This document shows, piece after piece, positions 26,809 to 34,520 of a stretch of DNA of 34,520 bases. Under the pieces are notes generated by a model, which saw nothing but the letters and a program-made list of their open reading frames with translations, was not told where the DNA came from and did no database searches. Source of the stretch: Candidatus Magasanikiibacteriota bacterium (GTDB lineage Bacteria; Patescibacteriota; Patescibacteriia; Magasanikbacterales; GWA2-37-8); NCBI GenBank assembly GCA_943357105.1, contig CALRGC010000009.1, positions 1 to 34,520 on the forward strand, read 5' to 3'. The position numbers and the translations under genes are program-made. How positions within the stretch are numbered: the first letter of the stretch is position 1; each line of letters begins with the position of its first letter.

Positions 26809-26832
26809 AAATTAATATACCAAGTGACAAAA

Positions 26833-26861
26833 AGTATAACAAAATCAATCATTACAGTCAA
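26833..26861 (-). promoter_or_regulatory. Promoter of tRNA-Glu
   Basis: Minus strand TTGACT-17 nt-TATACT. Confidence 0.75.
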
Positions 26862-26898
26862 ATAATCCTTGACTTTTGAGTGCATTTAATGTAGTGTC

Positions 26899-27111
26899 AG
26901 TGCAGTTGCTCTGTTGACTGTTGCTCGTTTTGGATTGCCTAGGCGCACCAAATTCATTGAGCCGCTCAACGCGGTATCTGACGTGACGATTTCATCGTCT
27001 TTCCAGTACCAAGCAACCAAAGCGGAGGTGGGGGCGTTTTCTGCCATGGGACGCCCACCACCTCCGCCGAATCCCCTTTTTACTAACAATGCCATCTATG
27101 GCATTTTTTTA
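26899..27111 (+). ncRNA. Candidate structured ncRNA of about 210 nt, unknown family
   Basis: Upstream TTGACT(26869-26874)-17-TAGTGT; internal hairpins CCGC-TCAA-CGCGG, GACGA-TTTCA-TCGTC, and a long GCGGAGGTGGgGGCGT...ACGCCCaCCACCTCCGC stem; terminator AATGCCAT-CT-ATGGCATT-T7. Confidence 0.6.
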
Positions 27112-27599
27112 TACATAAAAATCCCTTGTTCATTGGCAATTGGCTTATAATTATGAAATTGGAAAACGTATGACAATATCTTCACTTCCGTTTTGGCTTC
27201 ATTAAATATTTTCGTTTCCAATTTTTTCATATGGGGTGGATATAAAAACATCATGATCACATCGGCATCACCAACATCAGCGTCATAAATTGACTTGTAA
27301 AAAACTTTTATCTGTCCCCTTTTGCCTTTTAAAAAAATCAGCAGCTTGGTCCAAATGACCAAAAATGGATTCAATTCATAACCGGTAGCTTGTGCTCCTG
27401 ATTTTGCAGCCAAAAATAATAGTCGTCCGGCACCTGAACCTAAATCAATTACTTTCATTCCTGGTTTTATTTGTGCCAACTCCATCATCTTGCGCGCTTG
27501 TTTGCGGTGAGTTGGTAAAAATGGCACACCCAAAAATAATGGTGAAAAAACAAAGGCCACCAAAATAAATACAACGCAATATAACAAAAAACTAAGCAC
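27096..27599 (-). CDS. Membrane-anchored SAM-dependent methyltransferase
   Basis: N-terminal TM segment; motif I KVIDLGSGAGRLLFLAAKSG, ATGYELNPFLV. Confidence 0.85.
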   Translation of the reverse strand: MLSFLLYCVVFILVAFVFSPLFLGVPFLPTHRKQARKMMELAQIKPGMKVIDLGSGAGRLLFLAAKSGAQATGYELNPFLVIWTKLLIFLKGKRGQIKVFYKSIYDADVGDADVIMMFLYPPHMKKLETKIFNEAKTEVKILSYVFQFHNYKPIANEQGIFMYKKMP

Positions 27600-27610
27600 G
27601 TGAATTTTAA

Positions 27611-28405
27611 TTATTTTATCCTTCTTATTTCCAAAATCTTGGCTTGTTTGGCTTCAATAAAAGTTTCATTTTTTTCTCCTTCAAAATTTTGTTCTACCCA
27701 CTGCTGTTCGAGCAATGATCCGTTTGGTTTGATTATTTTTATCTCGCCACTTGAAACACCGTGGCCATATTTTCCTTCACTATCCCAAGCACGCGCGTGG
27801 GCGTATTTGATAGTGTCGCCAATTTTTTCGGTAATCAATAAAATATGATTTAGATTATTTTTTTTACCGGTTTCAAGCATCACTATTACATCGCCGCTCT
27901 GCGCCTGATCCAAAGAAATTTTTTCTGTGTTAAAATCATTGGCATAATGTCTCACCCCGATATTTTCCACCGGACGCAAGAGAGAAATAAGATATCGCAA
28001 AATATGTCGTGGCGAAACAATAAAAAATTTACGGACAATATCCACGCCCGAAGTTTCCAAAAAATGCGCGCGTAAAATTTGCGTGACAAAACCGGAGCAT
28101 TCAATCCCAAGATTGTGATCGATCAAAAATTTACGGATATCTTTAGGTGATATTTTTTCACCGGTATGTTCATTGTGCAAACAACAATGACCGGTTTTAT
28201 CAAAAAGCCCGGCGTGATATTGCACGGAAATAATTTTTGCCTCTTCCACGATTTCCGACGGGGTTCCCTTACCTACCAACACTCGCAATTGCGCTCGTTG
28301 TTTAAGACGAAAATTATTAAAATAGGGACAACGCACGCCAGACAGACCTTCAAATGGAAGATTGAAATAATCGTTTAATATTTTTTGAGCTTTGGCGGAT
28401 AACAT
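27611..28405 (-). CDS. NlpC/P60-like (papain-fold) cysteine hydrolase, putative
   Basis: IECSGFVTQIL (cf. DCSGF), SGDVIVML, NHILLITE; start MLSAKAQKIL at 28405. Confidence 0.6.
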   Translation of the reverse strand: MLSAKAQKILNDYFNLPFEGLSGVRCPYFNNFRLKQRAQLRVLVGKGTPSEIVEEAKIISVQYHAGLFDKTGHCCLHNEHTGEKISPKDIRKFLIDHNLGIECSGFVTQILRAHFLETSGVDIVRKFFIVSPRHILRYLISLLRPVENIGVRHYANDFNTEKISLDQAQSGDVIVMLETGKKNNLNHILLITEKIGDTIKYAHARAWDSEGKYGHGVSSGEIKIIKPNGSLLEQQWVEQNFEGEKNETFIEAKQAKILEIRRIK

Positions 28406-28407
28406 AA

Positions 28408-29640
28408 CTAATTTTTTAGGATTGATAGGGCAAAATTTCTGCATTTTTCACCAGTTGAATTTAAAGTATTTTGGTCTTTTAAAATTCCATTATCTGACTG
28501 TACCCTGATCCAATCGGCTTCGGCCTCGGTATTTTCATAGACAAAAACCTGAAAATTATCTTTGGAAAATTTGGAAATATTTTCTAATAATTTTTTGCCA
28601 GAAATATTATTTTTTGTGGGCATTACCTTTTGAGTAATTTGCGCCCCCGCTTTAATTGTGGTTAATTTCGCTTTGGTATTTTTTCCTTCGATCAAAGCCA
28701 TAAGATGCGCCTGAAAAGTGGCCAAACCATTTTTATTTTTTCTTTGTTGTAATTGCGATTCAAAACTGGTGCTGGCCGGCTGACGCGCGTTTATTTCTAT
28801 TAGAAATAATCTGCCGGTTTTGGCTTCCAGCATCACATCAATGCCAAATAGTCCGCGCCAACTATTTTTGGCCAGCTTCTCCCCTACGGCTTTGGCTATT
28901 TTTTCGTACTCTTTTTTTTGTTTGGCGTTCAAAATTTTATTTGCATAGGACCAATCGTTTCCCACGGTGGCAAACTCTCTATTGGTAAACGGCCGGATTC
29001 CGGTAATCTGCGCGTTGATATTGCCGACCAATACTTTCTTTCCCCAGACCACATTATTATTAGTCAACATTACACCCTCTATATATTTGGTCACCCGCAC
29101 TGGCCGATCGGGAAAATTTTTCTGTATCTGTTCAAGTTGTTGTCTATTCTCTATCAACACCGTACCACTACCGGTATGGGCGCGATTGAATTGCAAAATA
29201 AATTTTTGTCCTGCCCACTTTATATCTTTGGCCACTTTCACCTCATGCGGTGGTAAAAAAATTTTTAATTCTCCCAGCCAACTTACTTGAGAAATTTTTT
29301 CTTCTACCAAATTTGACAGTTCGGCACTGGGATTGAGCAGATTATACCCCATTTGCGCGCAAATTTTTTCGAGTAGTGGTGTATTTTTAAACACCAAAAT
29401 ATTTGGATTTTTAAAAGCACCAATAAATTTCTTGGCCTCAGGACGAACCAATAAATCACGTGTGTCCAACAGCTCCTTATTTTTTATAAGCAAAACATTC
29501 TTCTGTCCTTTAGATAAACTATTGGCAAAGTTGGTATAATTTGAGATAATATAGTAGCCTTTGGTATTCAATGGCAGACCGAGCGCTCGCTCCAGATCAC
29601 GCGCTACATATACTATTGGCTGTTTGAGGGAAAATGACAT
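28408..29640 (-). CDS. ATP-grasp domain ligase
   Basis: GQKFILQFNRAHTGSGTVLI...VRVTKYIEG...GLFGIDVMLEAKTGRLFLIEINARQPAST; start MSFSLKQ at 29640. Confidence 0.82.
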   Translation of the reverse strand: MSFSLKQPIVYVARDLERALGLPLNTKGYYIISNYTNFANSLSKGQKNVLLIKNKELLDTRDLLVRPEAKKFIGAFKNPNILVFKNTPLLEKICAQMGYNLLNPSAELSNLVEEKISQVSWLGELKIFLPPHEVKVAKDIKWAGQKFILQFNRAHTGSGTVLIENRQQLEQIQKNFPDRPVRVTKYIEGVMLTNNNVVWGKKVLVGNINAQITGIRPFTNREFATVGNDWSYANKILNAKQKKEYEKIAKAVGEKLAKNSWRGLFGIDVMLEAKTGRLFLIEINARQPASTSFESQLQQRKNKNGLATFQAHLMALIEGKNTKAKLTTIKAGAQITQKVMPTKNNISGKKLLENISKFSKDNFQVFVYENTEAEADWIRVQSDNGILKDQNTLNSTGEKCRNFALSILKN

Positions 29641-29647
29641 ATAGGAG

Positions 29648-29676
29648 ATTATACTAAAATAACCCCTTTTTGGCAA
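29648..29676 (-). promoter_or_regulatory. Promoter of ATP-grasp operon
   Basis: Minus strand TTGCCA-17 nt-TATAAT, -10 only 7 nt from the ATG. Confidence 0.75.
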
Positions 29677-29683
29677 TTATTCT

Positions 29684-30625
29684 ATGGTTGAGCTGTATCA
29701 AGAACTGCAAAATTTCGGCGACGTCAAAACCAACGTATCGTTCAAAAAAATGACGACCTTTGCCGTGGGAGAAATGGCCCAGTGTTTAATCACTGTTACC
29801 GACACGGAAAAATTGATTGGGTTGCTCAATTATCTCAAAAATAATGGGGTAAATTTTTTTATTTTAGGTGGTGGCAGTAATCTGCTGATGCCAGACCGCG
29901 ATATTGAAGGCGTGACCGTACGAATTCAAACCAAAAAAGTAGAGATGGCGGATGACACCACCATCATGTCCGATGCGGGAGTGGGTTTTGGTACTTTGAT
30001 TAATCTTTCATTAGCGCACAGCCTTGAAGGATTGGAATGGGGCGTGGGTGTGCCCGGTACTGTCGGCGGCGCGGTGCGTGGCAATGCTGGCGCGATGGGC
30101 AGAAATATTGCCACTTGTCTGGAAAAAGTGCAGGTTTGGCGCGATGGTGAAGTAATTGAATTACAAAATTCTGAATGCGGTTTTGATTATCGCGAAAGTC
30201 GTTTTAAATTTAATGGCGATATTGTGCTACGCGCTTGGTTTAAACTCAAACCCGGAGATAAAAAAGAAATAATGTTGCGCGCCACGACTTATATGAAGCA
30301 AAGATCCGGACGCTATCCGCACACACCCTCAGCCGGAAGTTTTTTCAAAAATATTCAGATATCCAAATGGCCGGGCAAAGTGGAAGAGTTGCCGGAACTA
30401 TTTCGCGAACGTGGCATGATCCCGGTCGGCTGGGTAATGGAACAACTGGATCTCAAAGGCCTTACCATTGGTGGCGCCAAAGTATCCGATGAGCATGGAA
30501 ACTTTGTAATCAATTTCAATAACGCCACCCAGGAAGATGTTTTAAAAATTGTTGAAGTGATGAAAGAAAGGGCGTATAATAAATTTAAGCTAGAGATTGA
30601 GCCGGAAGTAGAAATAGTTCAATAA
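29684..30625 (+). CDS. murB: UDP-N-acetylenolpyruvoylglucosamine reductase
   Basis: FILGGGSNLLMPDRDIEGVTVRI...GVPGTVGGAVRGNAGAMGRNIA...YRESRFKF...SAGSFFKNI...ISDEHGNFVIN-like. Confidence 0.96.
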   Translation: MVELYQELQNFGDVKTNVSFKKMTTFAVGEMAQCLITVTDTEKLIGLLNYLKNNGVNFFILGGGSNLLMPDRDIEGVTVRIQTKKVEMADDTTIMSDAGVGFGTLINLSLAHSLEGLEWGVGVPGTVGGAVRGNAGAMGRNIATCLEKVQVWRDGEVIELQNSECGFDYRESRFKFNGDIVLRAWFKLKPGDKKEIMLRATTYMKQRSGRYPHTPSAGSFFKNIQISKWPGKVEELPELFRERGMIPVGWVMEQLDLKGLTIGGAKVSDEHGNFVINFNNATQEDVLKIVEVMKERAYNKFKLEIEPEVEIVQ

Positions 30626-30660
30626 ATTAATACCAATTTTATTCATTAATCATAGCGGCT

Positions 30661-31014
30661 ATGCAAATCCAAATTACAGGCAAAGGAATGGAGCTCACCG
30701 AAGCGATTCACGAATATGTGGAGAAAAAAATCGGCGCTTTGGATAAATTTTATGATAAAATTATTCGCGCTCATGTGATTGTGGGCGTGGAAAATCACCA
30801 CCATCTGAAAGGACAAATTTTTATCTGCGAATGTAAATTGGAAGTGACCGGCAATAGCTTATTTGCTTCTAAAAATGAAAAGGATTTGTATAAAGCCGTA
30901 GATAAGGTCCGCGATTATTTGGAAGGTGAAATTAAAAAACACAAAATATTACAGCGGGAAAAAGACCGAAAAGACAAACGCCAAGTGCGTAATAATAAAG
31001 AATATAAGGACTAA
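30661..31014 (+). CDS. hpf: Ribosome hibernation-promoting factor (HPF/RaiA family)
   Basis: MQIQITGKGMELTEAIHEYVEKKIGALDKFYDKIIRAHVIVGVE...LFASKNEKDLYKAVDKVRDYLEGEIKKHK. Confidence 0.94.
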   Translation: MQIQITGKGMELTEAIHEYVEKKIGALDKFYDKIIRAHVIVGVENHHHLKGQIFICECKLEVTGNSLFASKNEKDLYKAVDKVRDYLEGEIKKHKILQREKDRKDKRQVRNNKEYKD

Positions 31015-31017
31015 ATT

Positions 31018-33243
31018 ATGAGTCTGAATCTACTTGATGAAAAAGTTTGGAAAAAATTTTCCAAAGATGAGAAAAGAGTAAACGGCAACTATGTAAATTT
31101 AATGGGCGCGGATCTGGAAGAATTAGCAGGAGTGGATGTAAAACGCTTGCAACACTTGGCCGCAATTTTGCGTGGCTTTATTTTTGCGGCCGTGGAAGCC
31201 GGACAAAGTGGCCACCCAGGTGGTAGCAGTGCTAAGGTAGAGCAACTTTTGGCCTTGGTACTAGGTGAAAATTTGGCTTTTGATCCGATTAATCCCAAAA
31301 ATCCCGGGCGTGATCGTATTATTTGGAGCGCTGGGCATTGCACTCCCGGGCTGTTCGCGATGAATTCCCTTATTTACGAAATTTTGCGCCGCAGTGGTCG
31401 ACAATTTTCTGAAGCCGCGGTCCAACCGGTACTACCAGAACATCTTTTGCGTTTTCGCCATAGCGACGGCCCGCAAGGCCACGCCGAAGGTCATTATCCC
31501 CTAGCCGATACTTCTACCGGACCATCCGGTCATGGCTTGTCCGGCGCTGGTGGTATGGCGATAGTGCACAAGTCTTGCGGCCTACCAACCAAAGTATATG
31601 TGATGATGGGCGATGCCGAGAGCGAAGAAGGGATGACCTATGAAGCCCGCAATGTGCTAGCGGCTACGGGCACAGACAATATAATTGTGAGTTTGGATTA
31701 TAATCATTTTGGCATTGACGGTCCGATAGAAGAAGCGATGAATTCCACTTATATTGATCATTGGCGTGGTATGGGCTGGAATATGATCGAGGTGGACGGA
31801 CATAATGTGCTGGAAGTTTTGTATGCCTATCGCCTGGCGCCAAAAATTTTTAATAACTCACGACCGACCGTGGTAATTTGTCATACCCTCAAAGGTAAAT
31901 TGTATGGTAGCAAAGAAAACACTGCTGCCAGCCACGGCGCGCCGATAAAACACGATGAATATATTGAAGTGATGAAAAATCTTGGCTTTGATATTCCCGG
32001 GATACCAAAAGAAGTAATGAAAGATATTGAAGTAATTCTAAAAAATATTTCACCGGAAGATGAAAAATATGTTTTAGAAAAATTGGATATTGGCGCTAAA
32101 AAAATAAAACCAGAATCCGAGCTGGTCCGCCAAATGGCGGTGACTTTGGGTAATCGAGCTTTGGTAAATCCTACTTCGCTACGCCGTCCTGACACACTGC
32201 CGCCGGAATTAATTTTCGAAGAAGGTTCAAAGGTGGCAACGCGCAAAGCGGCCGGAGCTTGGTACAAATGGCTCATGGGTCAAACGGCATTTTTTTATGC
32301 CGGCGCGGGTGATCTGGGCGGATCGATAGTGACCGCTCCGGCAGAAAATATGTATGGACTGATTACCGCCAAAAATCCCCTTGGTCGTGGTATTCGTTTT
32401 GGCATTGCCGAACAAAATATGGCCATGATGAGCGCGACTTTGACTCAAGATATTTTACCAGGCGGATTTCATCCGGTATCCGTTTTTGGCACCTACGCGG
32501 TATTTACCACGATGATCGGCAACTGTGTGCGTCTGGCCGTGATAAATAATCACCTCTACCCTGCTCACAAAGGTTTCTTTATTATGTACGCCGCCCACGA
32601 TGGACCGGAAACCGGCGAAGATGGCCCTACTCACCAAGGTTTATATTGGATGAGTCTTTATAATGCCATTCCAGGAATAAAAGTATACAAACCAATGGAT
32701 GCCAATGAAATGGTAGAGATGTTGTTTTATGCTCTAGAAAAAGGCGAACCAATCGCGCTCTCGGCTATGCGTCCGGATACTCCGGTAATCAAGCGCGGTG
32801 GCGATGTGCCACCAGCGATGGCGGCCACTTGGGGAGCGTATGTCTACAAACCTTTCAAAGAAAATGACAAACAAAAAACCGTGCTTGTGATTTGTGGCGC
32901 GCAGATGTTGTTTAATACTTTAGAAATTTTGCCAAATCTGGAAAAAAATTATGACGTAAAAATTATTTGCGTCACTTCTCCGGAATTATTTGAAGAATTG
33001 CGTCACACCAACGAACGCGTGGCTCAACAAGTGTTACCGGATCATGAGCGTGAATTGGTGGTGGCTTTGCATAACGGTTGGAAAGGTTTTTTATATCCTT
33101 TTATGTTGCCGAAGAATTATGAGAAGCGGTCTGTTTGTATCGATACTTATCTCAAATCCGGGAATGTAGAAGAAGTGTACGAAGTGGCGCATTTGACGCC
33201 GGCGGAGATTGAGCAAAAGATTCTCAATGCTATTATCAAATAA
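31018..33243 (+). CDS. tkt: Transketolase
   Basis: AGQSGHPGGSSA...RDRIIWSAGHCTPGLFA...GPSGHGLSGAGGMAIVHK...MMGDAESEEGMTYEARNVLAATGTDNIIVSLDYNHFGIDG...FGIAEQNMAMMSATLTQDILPGGFHPVSVFGTYAVF. Confidence 0.93.
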   Translation: MSLNLLDEKVWKKFSKDEKRVNGNYVNLMGADLEELAGVDVKRLQHLAAILRGFIFAAVEAGQSGHPGGSSAKVEQLLALVLGENLAFDPINPKNPGRDRIIWSAGHCTPGLFAMNSLIYEILRRSGRQFSEAAVQPVLPEHLLRFRHSDGPQGHAEGHYPLADTSTGPSGHGLSGAGGMAIVHKSCGLPTKVYVMMGDAESEEGMTYEARNVLAATGTDNIIVSLDYNHFGIDGPIEEAMNSTYIDHWRGMGWNMIEVDGHNVLEVLYAYRLAPKIFNNSRPTVVICHTLKGKLYGSKENTAASHGAPIKHDEYIEVMKNLGFDIPGIPKEVMKDIEVILKNISPEDEKYVLEKLDIGAKKIKPESELVRQMAVTLGNRALVNPTSLRRPDTLPPELIFEEGSKVATRKAAGAWYKWLMGQTAFFYAGAGDLGGSIVTAPAENMYGLITAKNPLGRGIRFGIAEQNMAMMSATLTQDILPGGFHPVSVFGTYAVFTTMIGNCVRLAVINNHLYPAHKGFFIMYAAHDGPETGEDGPTHQGLYWMSLYNAIPGIKVYKPMDANEMVEMLFYALEKGEPIALSAMRPDTPVIKRGGDVPPAMAATWGAYVYKPFKENDKQKTVLVICGAQMLFNTLEILPNLEKNYDVKIICVTSPELFEELRHTNERVAQQVLPDHERELVVALHNGWKGFLYPFMLPKNYEKRSVCIDTYLKSGNVEEVYEVAHLTPAEIEQKILNAIIK

Positions 33244-33410
33244 ATATTTCCATTCTCTCGCCTTTGAAAATACTCGGATAATTTGCAACCCGCCAAAGCT
33301 CTGGCCGTGAACTCGCCTGTGGGCTCAAACAACACGGCCAGCCACGCTTCGTCGGCTCACAAATTATTTCCGAGAATTTTCAGAGGCTCGTTCAGGGGAA
33401 ATATTTATTT
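33243..33410. repeat. Large imperfect palindrome with internal hairpin downstream of tkt (possible family 3)
   Basis: Arms AAATATTTCC...CGCCTtTGAAAATaCTCGGaTAATTTG / CAAATTATTTCCGAGAATTTTCAGAGGCTCG...GGAAATATTT; internal hairpin CTGGCCGTG...CACGGCCAG; contains TCGCCTGTGGGCTCA (TCGCCTGCGGGCTCA in 4395-4518). Confidence 0.75.
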
Positions 33411-33421
33411 TCTTTATTTTT

Positions 33422-34520
33422 ATGAAATTGTCAGATAAATTTTTACAAAATGACGCGTTGTCGCCAAAAGTGGATTATAATCATGATCTGGATTTTTTGG
33501 GGACTGAGATTGCTTTTGCTTTTGGGTCGGAGGTGGCGGAATTGGAAAAAGCCAAAAAATTTCCTCAGATATATAAATTCCATATTGGGGATACCGGGCC
33601 AAAAACTCCCGAGCCGATTATTGAAGTGGCTATCCAGGCGCTCAAAGATAAACAGACTAAATACGGACACTATTTAGGTTATCCGCAAGTGCGTGAAAAT
33701 ATCGCCAGACATTGGACAAAAACCCGCGGTGTGGAGATTAAAAAAGAAAATATTTTATTGGAACCGGGCGGCAAACCGGCCATAGAGCTGGCAATTCAGA
33801 CACTAATAGGAAAAGATGATCAGATAATTGTACAGGATCCGAGCTATCCTATTTACGCGTCCTTGGCCAACTACTACACGCGTGGGCAATGTCTATATTG
33901 GAAAGCGCGCCAAAATCCAACCGATAAAACTCTGCACTTTGATCCGGAAGATTTAAAAAATCTGTTGGCACAAAATCCCCGTGTTAAATTATTATTTCTC
34001 AACACCCCCCAAAATCCCACCGGCATGGTCATGCCGCGCGCTACTATCGAAGCGGTGGCTGATTTGGCGAAAAAAAATAAATTCATGGTAGTGTTTGACG
34101 ATATCTACGATCAAATTGTTTTTGAAGGCTATAAACATTTTAGCATACTCTCGGTGCCGGGAATGCTGGACCATACTATCAATCTCAACGGCTGTTCCAA
34201 AAATTACGCGATGACCGGTTGGCGCGTTGGCTTTGTGATAGCACCAGAGTGGGTCATTGAAATATTTGGGCAGTTGGCCGTCAATAAATGGAGTTGTTTG
34301 AGTCGCTTCAACCAAATCGTGGCCGGCACGATTTTTGGCGATGTTGATCTGGATGGTTTTCACTACCCTAGCGTCGCGGAAAAAATCCAACCAATTTTAC
34401 AAAAAGATTTTGTTGAATACGAAAAGAAAGGCAAATTTATGTCAGCGGCCCTAAAATTACTTGAGCCGTATATTTATTGCAACGAAGCGCAGGGCGCGTT
34501 TTATTTATTCGCCGACTTCG
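33422..34520 (+). CDS. Class I/II PLP-dependent aminotransferase, truncated at window end
   Basis: MKLSDKFLQNDALSPKVDYN...YGHYLGYPQVRENIARHW...LFLNTPQNPTGMVMPRATIE...VVFDDIYDQIVFEG...NGCSKNYAMTGWRVGFVIAP. Confidence 0.94.
   Translation, partial: MKLSDKFLQNDALSPKVDYNHDLDFLGTEIAFAFGSEVAELEKAKKFPQIYKFHIGDTGPKTPEPIIEVAIQALKDKQTKYGHYLGYPQVRENIARHWTKTRGVEIKKENILLEPGGKPAIELAIQTLIGKDDQIIVQDPSYPIYASLANYYTRGQCLYWKARQNPTDKTLHFDPEDLKNLLAQNPRVKLLFLNTPQNPTGMVMPRATIEAVADLAKKNKFMVVFDDIYDQIVFEGYKHFSILSVPGMLDHTINLNGCSKNYAMTGWRVGFVIAPEWVIEIFGQLAVNKWSCLSRFNQIVAGTIFGDVDLDGFHYPSVAEKIQPILQKDFVEYEKKGKFMSAALKLLEPYIYCNEAQGAFYLFADF

Noticed and set aside
26886-27095. 69-aa minus ORF with GGGGG run (possible RiPP-like precursor following the methyltransferase)
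   Set aside because: It starts directly after the methyltransferase stop, but codon use looks random. The region carries strong hairpins and a + strand terminator, better explained by an ncRNA. Not fully excluded.
1-34520. CRISPR arrays, rRNA genes, prophage or restriction/defence islands
   Set aside because: No regularly spaced direct repeats, rRNA sequence, phage structural genes or recognisable defence genes seen in the window.

Overview
AT-rich, gene-dense bacterial chromosome segment. Gene content and reduced proteins are consistent with a Patescibacteria/CPR-type genome (inference, not tested). From left to right it carries: the 5' part of dnaK (truncated at the window edge); a CIRCE-controlled heat-shock cluster (hrcA, a NUDIX-GrpE fusion, hsp20) plus a NYN-domain protein; an SPFH protein with a YidC-like insertase; an ABC-F ATPase and a VKOR protein; a SUF Fe-S cluster (sufC-B-D-S-U plus a SufT/DUF59 protein) with trhO; an island of two unusually GC-rich orphan ORFs; lgt overlapping tRNA-Ser; a tandem-LOG protein; gatA/gatC; tsaE; rarA; a PLD protein; an MFS transporter; HU; an alpha/beta hydrolase; tRNA-Glu; a tight three-gene operon (ATP-grasp, NlpC/P60-like, membrane methyltransferase); murB; hpf/raiA; a transketolase; and a partial aminotransferase. 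The most interesting non-coding signal is a set of large palindromic elements. Two copies about 13.5 kb apart (7920-8095 and 21387-21575) share a nearly identical core with two apical hairpins, but each has different, perfectly self-complementary outer arms that run into the 3' ends of convergent genes. A second hairpin family surrounds the GC-rich orphan genes, and a third possible family is at 4395-4518 and 33243-33410. There are also two promoter-to-terminator segments without a convincing ORF (about 26900-27111 and about 1550-1641) that look like candidate ncRNAs. All calls come from reading the sequence; no database searches were run.
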